Shown here piece after piece: positions 1 through 7,713 of a stretch of 64,000 nucleotides of DNA. The stretch comes from Sphingomonas sp. AR_OL41. GTDB taxonomy: Bacteria > Pseudomonadota > Alphaproteobacteria > Sphingomonadales > Sphingomonadaceae. The DNA lies in NCBI RefSeq assembly GCF_029911635.1, contig NZ_JARYTI010000007.1, forward strand, positions 1-64,000, written 5' to 3'. Under the pieces are notes generated by a model. It worked only from the letters and a program-made list of their open reading frames with translations. It was not told where the DNA came from and ran no database searches. A program made the position numbers and the translations under genes. Positions within the stretch are counted from its first letter, which is position 1, and every line of letters starts with the position of its first letter.

Positions 1-811
1 CCCGACGGGCGCGACGCACCCCTAACGACGGGTCGAAAACCGAAAACCCCATAGCTCACCGCCCGTGGCACGCGGCTTCCTGCTTTGGAGGATATCGTAC
101 ATCTGACGATGCCCGATATCCTTCACAAACCCGGCCACTCAGGGGCTCTCATATCTGTCCCGAAAGCGGTCGTTGGTTCAGGTAACACCAAACGGCCGGA
201 ACTGGGCCGTATGCCGATTGTCAGCTTTTTTGGATGACAAGGTCTGAGAGCCGCCGTTACCAGTGACAATTTGAAGCATTTTTGGAGCGCGCAGATCTCC
301 TAACGGCCTGAGAGATATCAGCGCGAAAAGCCTGGGTCATCCCTCGCCTCATCCTGTCAATTTCCCAGTGACTTGCCTATGACCAGCGATCGAGGGGGAA
401 TCAGGGTGAACACAAGCGCGGGAGTATTCCCGGCAGCATCTGATCCCACATTGCGAGCTTCCTTGTTTGGCGTCGTCACGCTGGCGACGTCGGCGGCAGC
501 GCTTGGAAATCCCGCGCTTGGGAAGGATTGTGTCGCCCATGTGGATACGCGTTGAAGCGGGCCCCCGCCGAAAATCGGCCAAATCATTGTTGCGACGAAC
601 AGCACCGAATTTCTCGGGGCCCTGATCAGCGCCGATCGGGACGCCGCATAAACTTCAGATCATCAAGATTTCGCCATTGGTTCTGCCGCGACAGGATGGG
701 GTTTCCGTTTCAACGTCTATCCACAGCCAAGGCCGAAAAAGTAAGTGTTTCCGCACCGTCATAAACGATTTCGTATCGGCCGCCGATCGCAAACACGCAC
801 TGATGACCCAG
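1..811. other. No assignable gene
   Basis: I find no convincing coding region before hipB. The short open frames here (largest about 80-96 codons, at 357-605 and 655-945 on the minus strand) have no recognisable motif and no good ribosome binding site. The one structural item is an imperfectly spaced inverted repeat, GGATATCG at 90-97 and CGATATCC at 114-121, with 16 bp between the arms. The stretch has a patchy, less GC-rich composition than the catabolic genes downstream, as would fit decayed or intergenic DNA. Confidence 0.5.
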
Positions 812-827
812 CGTCCACATTTGGACG
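812..827. promoter_or_regulatory. Candidate HipB operator O1
   Basis: CGTCC-N6-GGACG, a palindrome centred at 819.5, 41 bp from the centre of the second palindrome at 852-869. Both share the core GTCC-N6-GGAC. Paired palindromic operators ahead of hipB are known for HipB-family autoregulation; binding here is inferred. Confidence 0.6.
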
Positions 828-851
828 ATAAAATTGACATTGGCATAGTTG

Positions 852-869
852 TTGTCCATATAAGGACAA
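852..869. promoter_or_regulatory. Candidate HipB operator O2
   Basis: TTGTCC-ATATAA-GGACAA, a perfect 6-bp-arm palindrome with an AT-rich 6-bp spacer. Its last base is the A of the hipB start codon, so occupancy would block both promoter and translation start. It shares the core GTCC-N6-GGAC with the palindrome at 812-827. Confidence 0.65.
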
Positions 870-1195
870 TGCTAGAGACGCCGTCCGAGTTGGCCGCTGC
901 GCTGGGCCAGCGTATCAGGGCCCGGCGGCTTGGTATGAGCTTCACACAAGCCGACGCCGCCGCCCGGGCCGGCGTCGCCTATCGCACCTGGCGGCGGCTG
1001 GAGAGCGAAGGAAAGGCGTCGATCGAAGATCTGGTCCGTGCGGCGATCGCGTTGCGGTGCGAGCGCGACCTCGCCGCGCTGTTTCCCGAGCCTGCCGCCA
1101 CATCGATGGACGTCCTGTTACAACAGCAGCGAGCCGAGCACGCCGCAGCGCCGAAGCGCCGCCTGCGTGCGCCGTCATCGAAGGCTTCGTCGTGA
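869..1195 (+). CDS. hipB: HipB-like antitoxin, XRE helix-turn-helix
   Basis: A 108-residue Xre-family DNA-binding protein. An helix-turn-helix occupies about residues 15-65, with the typical pattern FTQADAAARAGVAYRTW followed by RLESEGKASIEDL. The last 35 residues are basic and low in complexity. I chose the ATG at 869 because it puts the domain near the N-terminus; the frame is open farther upstream to 677 but that part has no domain. The stop overlaps the GTG start of hipA (GTGA at 1192-1195), the usual coupled antitoxin-toxin order. Two palindromes ahead of it suggest autoregulation. HipB proteins bind and neutralise HipA kinases and repress their own operon; that role is inferred from family and position. 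Confidence 0.8.
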   Translation: MLETPSELAAALGQRIRARRLGMSFTQADAAARAGVAYRTWRRLESEGKASIEDLVRAAIALRCERDLAALFPEPAATSMDVLLQQQRAEHAAAPKRRLRAPSSKASS

Positions 1196-2436
1196 AGCTC
1201 ACGCCCGGCGTCCCACTCGAGATCGGTCTGCTGTTGAACGAAGGTGAGCCTTCCTCGCCCATCGGTCGGCTCGCGATGGCGGGCGGCTTGGCGCAGCTGG
1301 AATGGTCAGCCGAGGTGATCAAGATACGACGGCGGATCGATCCGTTGCTCTACCCACCGGAAGCCGGCCTGCAGGCTGCTCGCGGACGGGACTTCGACGG
1401 GCTGCACGGCTTCCTCGCCGACAGCCTGCCAGATGCCTGGGGGCGGCGGCTGATGAAGCGGCGGTTGGAGAAGCTGGGCGTCCGGCTGGACGCATTGCGC
1501 CCCGTCGATCGGCTCGCGCTCGTCGGCAACGGCGGGCGGGGCGCGCTGGTCTATAAGCCCGCGACCACACCGGTGGAGGACACGGTCGCGATCGATCTCG
1601 ACGTGCTGGCCGAGCAGTCGCGGATTTTGCTGCTGGGCGAGGACACCGACCTAATCGACGCGCTGGCAAAGCTGGGCGGCGCTTCAGGCGGCGCTCGCCC
1701 CAAGGTCTGCGTCGGCATCGCGGCCGATGGCACCGTCGGCGAAGGTGCGACGGTCGAGGGCCATGACGAATGGATCGTCAAGTTCCGCGCCACGCTGGAC
1801 CCAGCCGACATCGGCCCTGTCGAGGAAGCCTATGCCCGAATGGCCCGCGCTGCCGGGATCGACATGGCGCCGTCGCGGCTGCTGCCGGCCAGAGAAGGCT
1901 TCGGCTATTTCGCGACACGCCGGTTCGATCGCCCGTCACCTGGCCGCCGCCTGCACATGGTATCGTTGGCGGGCGCGCTGGAGGCGCTGCCCGACGTGCC
2001 GAGCATCGATTATGATGGCCTGTTGCGCGCGACGAGAGCGATCACCCGCCATGCCGGCGATGTCGAGCAGGCGTTCCGCCGGATGGTGTTCAACATCCTG
2101 GCGCACAATCGCGACGATCACACGCGGCAGCACAGCTATCTGTTGGGTGCCGACGGCGAATGGCGCCTCGCGCCTGCTTACGACCTGACGTTCTCGAACG
2201 GCCCGGGTGGTGAGCATTACCTCGCCATCGAAGGCGAAGGCCGCACGCCGACCCGGGCGCAGGTCGTGACGCTGGGACGACGGCATGGGCTGTCGGATCG
2301 GACGATCGCCGATATCATCGACGCGGTACGTGACGCGCTGGCCGACTGGAAGGTGATCGCCACGGAACTCGGCGTGACCGCATCACGCGCCGAGATTGAC
2401 GACCGGTTAGCCCACACGGCCGCAGCGTTCGGCTGA
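1192..2436 (+). CDS. hipA: HipA-like serine/threonine kinase toxin
   Basis: A 414-residue HipA family kinase. In E. coli, HipA phosphorylates glutamyl-tRNA synthetase and causes growth arrest and persistence. Visible family features are an N-terminal HipA_N-like region, a Gly-rich loop with the nucleotide-binding lysine in GGASGGARPK (about residues 161-170), and the C-terminal catalytic segment NILAHNRDDHTRQ followed by LAPAYDLTFS, where the Asp residues correspond to the catalytic and Mg-binding positions. The start is GTG at 1192, overlapping hipB; an upstream in-frame ATG at 1057 would lie deep inside hipB and is unlikely. The length is near the family norm and all motifs appear intact, so it is probably active. 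Confidence 0.85.
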   Translation: MKLTPGVPLEIGLLLNEGEPSSPIGRLAMAGGLAQLEWSAEVIKIRRRIDPLLYPPEAGLQAARGRDFDGLHGFLADSLPDAWGRRLMKRRLEKLGVRLDALRPVDRLALVGNGGRGALVYKPATTPVEDTVAIDLDVLAEQSRILLLGEDTDLIDALAKLGGASGGARPKVCVGIAADGTVGEGATVEGHDEWIVKFRATLDPADIGPVEEAYARMARAAGIDMAPSRLLPAREGFGYFATRRFDRPSPGRRLHMVSLAGALEALPDVPSIDYDGLLRATRAITRHAGDVEQAFRRMVFNILAHNRDDHTRQHSYLLGADGEWRLAPAYDLTFSNGPGGEHYLAIEGEGRTPTRAQVVTLGRRHGLSDRTIADIIDAVRDALADWKVIATELGVTASRAEIDDRLAHTAAAFG

Positions 2437-2448
2437 ACAGCCGAACGC
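2425..2448 (+). terminator. Hairpin spanning the hipA stop codon
   Basis: A perfect 10-bp stem, GCGTTCGGCT and AGCCGAACGC, with a GAAC loop; the hipA TGA (2434-2436) lies at the stem-loop junction. There is no T-run after it, so it is either a weak or Rho-assisted terminator or a 3' RNA-stability element. Confidence 0.5.
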
Positions 2449-2727
2449 ACGCGAGCGCGCGCCGGAGCATCCGATCGGCAGGAACGCGCCGAAATCCCAG
2501 GCTCAGTGGTTTCGAGAAGGGCTCACATCACTGTGGATCGGCATCCAGAGCGGGACCCGATCATATGTCGCCACGATATCGATCCAGCGCGATCTATGAG
2601 TATCAGTTATCGTGTGAACTCCGCCGCTCAGGACCCCAGGCGATACCGATCTCTCCTCGCTCTTTCGGTCGCGTACCGACAGGATCACAGGGGTCCGGCT
2701 TTGGACGCCGATACACATTCGCGACGA

Positions 2728-4064
2728 TCACGCGGCCATTGATACGATCGGGACAACCGCGCGGGCTGCCAGCTCGTCGAGGCCTTCGGTGATCCAGCGC
2801 GAATAATGCCGCTCGATCATGGCAACCGAGGTATCGTGAAGGGCCGCGACCAGCCTGATCGGCAGACCGAACCGCAGGCCGCGCACGATCGAGCTGTGGC
2901 GCAGCGCATAGGGTATCGTCGATGCGGGCAGGCCGGCCTGTTCGACGGCCTTCTTCCACGGCCGCGTCATCTCCGAGAGGCCATCCAGGGCCCGCGCTCG
3001 ACCCGCTCCCATGCCATCGGGCCGGTCTGACGCATCCGCCAATGTTCGAGCAGCGGCGCCGATGGCGGCCGGCCGGCCGTCACGGTTGCGAGTGCCGCAA
3101 GCGTATCGGCGCCGACCTGGACGCGGGTATATTCGACGCTGCGCTTCTTGCCCTTGAACGATTGCGGCACGAGCACCCGGCCATAATCGGCCTGGACATC
3201 GCCGACGCGCATCCGCGCGAGCTGCGAGAAGCGCGCGCCGGTCGCGGCGAGCAGGACCACGAGGCGGCCGAGATCCTCGTCGCGTGCGATGGCGGCGGCG
3301 ACCACGCGCCGGACCTGGTCGTCGGTCAGGATCTGGTTTTCGCGTGCGACCGAGACGAGCAGCTCGGTCGACTCGACCTTGAGGCCATATTCGATGGTGA
3401 CCGGGAGGTCGGAGGGCAGCTTGTCGCGGTGCTTGCGGAACGTCGCGTTGAGCGCTGCCTTGAGGTCGTTGACGACGCGCTGGATGCTCGAGGCTCTGGA
3501 ACGCTGGATCCGCAATTGCCAGGCCTGGAGGTCCGAGACGGTCAGGCGGGTCAGCGCGATGGTGGCGAGCGCGTCGACGCGCACGAAGCGGGTGAGCGTG
3601 TAATAGGCGTCGGAGTGCAGGGCGCGCCCGGCGCGGTTCGAGCGGCGCGCGTCGCACAGTGCGATATAGGCATCGACCGCGCTGCCGACGGTCAGCTCGC
3701 CATCATTTGCGGGCAGGACGACCCTGACCGGCTCGGGGGCCGTCACACCCGTGCGGGCAAGGTCGATCCACCTGAGGGCGCGATCGAACGCCTGCTTGTA
3801 GGTGAAGATCTCGAGCTCGTCGGCGTCGCGCGTGTCGTCGGCTTCGCCGATCGCGCTGGAGACATAGTCCTTGCGCTGTTCGCAGAAGAAGCGTGCGAAC
3901 CAGGTGCCTTTGCGCTTGCCCCGGTAATAGCCGATATGCGCGCCCTCGCTCAGCTGGCGCCAATAGGGTTTCTGCCGCGGAGCGAGGCGGCTGCGGGCGG
4001 TGTGATCCTGGATTCGACGACGGTGCGTGACATCTGCTTGTCCAACTTGTCCAATAAGATACAC
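2728..4064 (-). pseudogene. Tyrosine recombinase (phage-type integrase), frameshifted
   Basis: Phage-type integrases carry out site-specific DNA recombination. The reading frame 4064 to 2967 carries the N-terminal Arm/SAM-like regions (GAHIGYYRGKRKGTW) and the first catalytic arginine (ATGARFSQLARM), then stops after GPWMASRR. The rest, with the box II residues (YALRHSSIVRG) and the nucleophile Tyr (ERHYSRWI), continues in the next frame down to 2728. The join reads sensibly as GPWMA-SEMTRPWKKAV if one GA dinucleotide is removed from GAGAG at 2975-2979, so a 2-bp tandem duplication explains the break. The N-terminus may also be shifted: an ATG at 4033 begins MSRTVVESR in another frame, which then matches HTARSRLAPR of the main frame. 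The protein would normally be about 430-440 residues. It sits next to hipBA, suggesting a small integrated element. Confidence 0.8.
4037..4054. repeat. Tandem 9-bp repeat near integrase start
   Basis: CTTGTCCAA occurs twice in tandem (4037-4045 and 4046-4054), followed by two GGAC units (4065-4068, 4069-4072). The TTGTCC/GGAC words are the same half-site words seen in the hipB operators, but with different spacing. If the integrase starts at 4033 the repeat lies directly in its leader, so a regulatory role is possible. Confidence 0.4.
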
Positions 4065-4260
4065 GGACGGACATGAACAGGCAAGGACAGATTTACTTTA
4101 AGCTATTAATTTAACAGACTTCCATAGACGTCCGCCGGCGTTTGTTCTGGCGGCTATTACAGGCGAAAACACGAATCTATTTTACGATGAGCCGCCATAT
4201 TCATCATTGGCTCAGCGAAATAAGCGGCAAACCGACCTATTTTTCGCGCTTTTTGTCCCG
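4065..4260. other. AT-rich gap behind integrase
   Basis: This stretch is visibly richer in A and T than its surroundings and has no coding signal. It would be the natural place for an attachment site or the integrase promoter, but I see no tRNA end and no matching repeat elsewhere in the window. Confidence 0.35.
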
Positions 4261-4405
4261 CTAATCTGAGTGGAAGCCCATGGTGAGGTCAGTGACCAGC
4301 GGCTTCGCGCGGCGGTTGGTCGCGTCGGCAAATATGATGAGGTTATTGATGACATCATCGCTCGCCGAGAGATCGCGGCGACCATTGCGCTTGGTGGTTT
4401 CGGCT
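4261..4405 (-). pseudogene. Fossil C-terminus of a TonB-dependent receptor
   Basis: Read on the minus strand, this piece encodes about 47 residues ending in a TAG at 4261-4263: ETTKRNGRRDLSASDD, then VINNLIIFADATNRRAKPLV, then TDLTMGF. It aligns closely with the C-terminal region of the intact receptor at 40594-43293 (ETTKGIGRLDLSASYD, IFADATN, AKPLVTYLTYGF). Nothing of the rest of a receptor is present upstream, where the BKACE gene begins at once. It is therefore a truncated remnant, cut off next to the integrase patch. The identity was worked out by eye. Confidence 0.75.
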
Positions 4406-4451
4406 TACAGGGCGCGACCTACGCGGAGAATTGCCGGGGCGCCCATCGCGA

Positions 4452-5354
4452 TCAGCGCTTGATGCGGAACCGCTCGCGTGCCTCCTCCACCGTCGCCGGT
4501 TTCAGGCCGAAGATGGCGGCGATATCGACCGCGGCGCGGACCATGTCACTATTATGCTTGCCGACGCTGCCGTCGGGCAGGTGGACGCCGTCCTCGAAGC
4601 CGACGCGGGCCAGGTCGCACCCCATTGACAGGCCGAGCGTGACGATCTTGAACATGTCGCGCCCGGTGGCGGTGACACCCCAGATCGCCTTGGGGAACAG
4701 GCGCAGGCCCTCGTCGATCGAGAACAGGACGTTGCGCGCGACGGCCGGGGTCGCACCGAAGCCACCGCCATGGAGCAGCCACACATTGTCGCGATCGCGA
4801 TCGAACAGCCCCTCATTGGCGTAGCGCATCAGGCGGTGCAGCGAACTGGCTTCCACCACCTCATATTCGAGCGCCGAACCCTTGGCGTATACCGCCTGGA
4901 TGGTCTTCTTCAGCAGCTCGGGCGAATTCACATAGGGTGTCTCGCCGGGGTAGCCGCCTTCCGGATTGTAGAAGTCGGCCGAGCCGGCGGCGATGCCGAA
5001 CAGATCCTGCTGCGGCTGGATTTCGAGCAGACCAAGCCGCTCGGTGTCATCGGGCCAATAAAGCTGGCCGGTCTTGGGGTCGCGCCGCACGCCGATGCCG
5101 TTGGTCGTCTGGATCAGGATCGGCGAGCGCTTGCGGATCTCCTGGATGATCTGGGAATAGATTTCGGGGTCGCCGCTGTTCTTGCCATCCTTGTCGCGGG
5201 CATGGACGTGGACCATCGCGGCGCCCGCCGCATGACAGCGTGCCGCCTCTTCGCCGATTTCGACCGGTTGCTTTGGGACGATCGCGCCTTCGCGATCCTG
5301 CTGCATGCCGCCGTTGATGGCGACCGTGAAAATGACCTTGTTTCCGGCGAGCAT
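4452..5354 (-). CDS. BKACE family beta-keto acid cleavage enzyme (DUF849)
   Basis: A 300-residue TIM-barrel enzyme. BKACE enzymes condense a beta-keto acid with acetyl-CoA to give acetoacetate and a new CoA ester, using a zinc ion. The opening VIFTVAINGG, the metal-binding HxH in MVHVHARD (about residues 48-53), the NGIGVRRDP segment and the late glutamate in RVGFEDGVHLPDG all fit the family, whose zinc ligands are two His and one Glu. Length is typical. The gene is divergent from the MFS transporter at 5522, and a TGTCC-N10-GGACA palindrome centred 67 bp ahead of its ATG suggests LuxR control. Substrate is unknown; the context implies breakdown of an imported compound in the cytosol. Confidence 0.85.
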   Translation of the reverse strand: MLAGNKVIFTVAINGGMQQDREGAIVPKQPVEIGEEAARCHAAGAAMVHVHARDKDGKNSGDPEIYSQIIQEIRKRSPILIQTTNGIGVRRDPKTGQLYWPDDTERLGLLEIQPQQDLFGIAAGSADFYNPEGGYPGETPYVNSPELLKKTIQAVYAKGSALEYEVVEASSLHRLMRYANEGLFDRDRDNVWLLHGGGFGATPAVARNVLFSIDEGLRLFPKAIWGVTATGRDMFKIVTLGLSMGCDLARVGFEDGVHLPDGSVGKHNSDMVRAAVDIAAIFGLKPATVEEARERFRIKR

Positions 5355-5410
5355 GAAATAATTTTCCCCTGGGGTTGCCGTCGCTCATTGGCGGACGCAG
5401 CGCAGCGCGT

Positions 5411-5432
5411 CTGTCCTCTTGCCCCGGGACAG
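5411..5432. promoter_or_regulatory. Palindromic operator A (CTGTCC-N10-GGACAG)
   Basis: Perfect 6-bp arms, centre 5421.5, 67 bp ahead of the BKACE start. It is one of five matching palindromes in the island and lies 40 bp (centre to centre) from site B, so both sites are on about the same helical face. Candidate target of the LuxR-type proteins at 6808 or 11972. Confidence 0.7.
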
Positions 5433-5451
5433 GATCGGCCCATCGCACTTT

Positions 5452-5471
5452 TGTCCTTTCCTCAGGGGACA
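5452..5471. promoter_or_regulatory. Palindromic operator B (TGTCC-N10-GGACA)
   Basis: Perfect 5-bp arms, centre 5461.5, 60 bp ahead of the MFS transporter start at 5522. Together with site A it gives each of the two divergent genes its own upstream palindrome at nearly the same distance. Confidence 0.7.
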
Positions 5472-5521
5472 GCGATGTACAGGAGCGCGTGCGACAAGCT
5501 TGCGCGGAGAGGTCGCCAGTC

Positions 5522-6760
5522 ATGCTGATGTTCAAAGAGGCTGCCCCGGCGGAAAAGGCGGAGCGTCTGTCACGCTCGGCGACAGCGATCATCGCGATCT
5601 GTTCCACCGCCTATTTTCTCGACGGCCTGATCCACACCGTGATGGGCCCGTTGGCGCCCAGCATCGCCAAGGCGCTGTCGCTGTCGAACGCGCAGCTGGG
5701 GCCGATCTTCTCCGCCAATCTGATCGGCCAGATGTTCGGCCTGATCCTGTTTCCCCTGGCCGCGGCGCGGACCGGGCACCGGGCCGTCATCATCGTCACC
5801 TTGTTGGGTTTCGGGCTGTTCCAGCTGCTCTCGGGCTTCGCGCAGGACAGCCAGCAATTGTTCGCGCTCCGGCTCGTCACGGGCTTTTTTCTGGGCGGGT
5901 CGCTGCCCAGCTGTCTCGCCATGGTGACCGCGGCGGCACCGCCGCGCCGGCGTGGGTTCATCATCACCGTCTTGTTCACCGGCTATGGCGCCGGGTGCGC
6001 GATCGCCGGACTGGTCTCGCTACTGTTCATTTTGGGCGGGTGGCGTGTGGCGATGGTGCTGCTCGGCGCGATCTGCCTGCTCGCCGCTGGCGCGGCGTGG
6101 CGCTGGCTGGAGGAGCCAATCCTCGAAGCCGCGAGCGCTGCGGCGGCGCCGCGCGCTGCGCGCATCGCGGCCACGCTGATGGCGCCCCCCTATCTCATCG
6201 GCACGATGATGCTGTGGGTGCTGTTCATCTCGATGCTGACGATCAGCTACTGCCTCAACAGCTGGTTGCCGATCCTGATGGTCCAGGTCGGACGCAGCGC
6301 GTCGCTGGCGTCGATGTCGGTCTCGATCTTCGGGCTGGGCGGGATCATTGCCGCGCTCGGCGTCGGTGCGTTGATCGATCGCTTCGGCCCGACCCGGGTG
6401 CTGGTCACCTCGCTGACCATTTCGGCGGTCCTGCTGCTATGGATCGGCCAGGTGCTTGCGACGGCACCGGTCGCGCTGCTGGCGCTGCTTCTCGTGCTGG
6501 CGGGCTTCTTCGCGCTGGGCGCCTATGCCGGCATCAATGTGGTGCTGGCGAGCTTCTACCCGCATCATCTGCGCGCGCTCGGCATCGGCATGACCAAGAG
6601 CATCGGCCGGGTGGGAACGATCATCGCGCCCGTGCTGATCGGCTTCGGGCTCGACGCCGGCATGCAGCAGACGACGGTCATGTCGCTTTTTGCCGCGCCG
6701 GCAATCCTGGCGGCAGGGGCATTGCTCGTGATTGCCGCGACGCGACGTGTTATGGAATGA
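5522..6760 (+). CDS. MFS transporter, aromatic acid/H+ symporter-like
   Basis: A 412-residue major facilitator protein with about 12 hydrophobic helices in the inner membrane. The pattern AYFLDGLIHTVMGPLAPSI in helix 1 and the loop with RTGHRA between helices 2 and 3 resemble the AAHS group that imports aromatic acids. I chose the ATG at 5522 (a second ATG at 5528 is possible); the frame is open back to 5375 but that would run through both operators A and B. It is followed after 47 bp by a LuxR regulator on the same strand and is probably co-regulated with the divergent BKACE gene. The substrate cannot be read from the sequence. Confidence 0.8.
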   Translation: MLMFKEAAPAEKAERLSRSATAIIAICSTAYFLDGLIHTVMGPLAPSIAKALSLSNAQLGPIFSANLIGQMFGLILFPLAAARTGHRAVIIVTLLGFGLFQLLSGFAQDSQQLFALRLVTGFFLGGSLPSCLAMVTAAAPPRRRGFIITVLFTGYGAGCAIAGLVSLLFILGGWRVAMVLLGAICLLAAGAAWRWLEEPILEAASAAAAPRAARIAATLMAPPYLIGTMMLWVLFISMLTISYCLNSWLPILMVQVGRSASLASMSVSIFGLGGIIAALGVGALIDRFGPTRVLVTSLTISAVLLLWIGQVLATAPVALLALLLVLAGFFALGAYAGINVVLASFYPHHLRALGIGMTKSIGRVGTIIAPVLIGFGLDAGMQQTTVMSLFAAPAILAAGALLVIAATRRVME

Positions 6761-6807
6761 TGACGCAGCCAGATAAGCGGAAAGATTGAAAGCCGGGGGC
6801 GGGAGAG

Positions 6808-7587
6808 TTGACAGAAATTCAGCAGATCAAACAGTGGCGGACACTGGCGTCGTGCGGGCCGATTTACGAGAAGCTGCTCGGCGCGATCGGAACGGAGGAG
6901 TTCGGATCGACGGTGCGCGATTCGGTCATGTCGGTCACTGCCGGCGCGCGGCGCATCTATCTGTATGAGACGACGGGCCGGATCGAGAGCAGCCTGCAAT
7001 ATTATTACTGCGAGCCCGGCCTGGTCGATCTCCTGCCGCTCTACACCAAATCGTACATGACGCTCGATCCGATCCAGGACGCCTATCGCGCCACGCCGGA
7101 ATGCAGCGACATCGCCTTCCAGCGCATCCGCCCCTCCGACATCGCTTCGGCAGGCTTCAGGCGCCAGTTCTTCGATGACGCCGGTATCATCGAGCGGATT
7201 TCCATCGTGCAGCGGGGCACAGACGCGTGGCGCGGCCTCAACGTCGTCCGCCATGAATCCGACGGCTATTTTTCGGACGACGAACTGACCTCATTGATCA
7301 ATCTCGCCTGGCTGGCCTTGCCGATGCTGCCGCTCAACCGCAATCGCACCGACAAGCTAAGGCAGCTGACCGTGTCGCAAATGGAAGAGCGCTTCGCCGC
7401 GCGCTTTCCCGCGCTGACCCGGCGCGAGCGCCAGGTCTGCGCCCGGGCCGCGATCGGCATGACCGTGGAAGCGACCGCGCTGGACCTGGCGATCGGCAAG
7501 ACCTCGGTGCTCACCTACCGCCAGCGCGCCTATGGTCGCCTGAACGTGACGAGCCCTTTCCAACTCTGTTCGCTGGTCAGCCATTGA
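6808..7587 (+). CDS. LuxR-type transcriptional regulator 1
   Basis: A 259-residue regulator with a LuxR/GerE helix-turn-helix at the C-terminus (about residues 195-255: FPALTRRERQVCARAAIG, then SVLTYRQRAYGRL). The N-terminal 190 residues form an unassigned ligand-sensing region; no receiver domain is evident. The start is TTG at 6808, three bases behind GGGAGAG. It resembles the second regulator at 11972: both share CARAAIG, ALDL, IG and SVLTYR in the DNA-binding domain, so they are paralogues. Because five TGTCC-N10-GGACA sites lie in this island, one or both proteins are the likely binders. Ligand unknown; the location suggests a pathway substrate. Confidence 0.8.
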   Translation: MTEIQQIKQWRTLASCGPIYEKLLGAIGTEEFGSTVRDSVMSVTAGARRIYLYETTGRIESSLQYYYCEPGLVDLLPLYTKSYMTLDPIQDAYRATPECSDIAFQRIRPSDIASAGFRRQFFDDAGIIERISIVQRGTDAWRGLNVVRHESDGYFSDDELTSLINLAWLALPMLPLNRNRTDKLRQLTVSQMEERFAARFPALTRRERQVCARAAIGMTVEATALDLAIGKTSVLTYRQRAYGRLNVTSPFQLCSLVSH

Positions 7588-7629
7588 GCCCGGCGTCCCG
7601 TTGCGGCACGCTACACGACCCGGACTGAC

Positions 7630-7651
7630 CTGTCCTCTTGCAGACGGACAG
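7630..7651. promoter_or_regulatory. Palindromic operator C (CTGTCC-N10-GGACAG)
   Basis: Perfect 6-bp arms, centre 7640.5, 73 bp ahead of the TonB receptor start. It shares the inner word TCTTG after the left arm with site A. Confidence 0.7.
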
Positions 7652-7713
7652 ACGCCCCGGAGGGTGCCTTCTACCTCTCCTCCCAACATCGAAAAGAAAA
7701 GGGGAGGATAGCA

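Noticed and set aside
357..605. 82-codon minus-strand open frame before hipB
   Set aside because: No motif, no ribosome site, and overlapping frames of similar length; not supportable as a gene.
2922..4076. 384-codon plus-strand open frame across the integrase
   Set aside because: Antisense to clear integrase coding; typical high-GC mirror frame.
4065..4260. Search for an attachment site of the integrase
   Set aside because: No tRNA or matching direct repeat flanking the hipBA-integrase patch could be seen.
4270..4824. Long plus-strand open frame overlapping the BKACE gene
   Set aside because: It is antisense to the BKACE gene and the receptor fossil and has no family features.
7594..7613. 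GTCC half-site ahead of operator C that might form a pair as at A/B
   Set aside because: No matching GGAC arm at the right distance.
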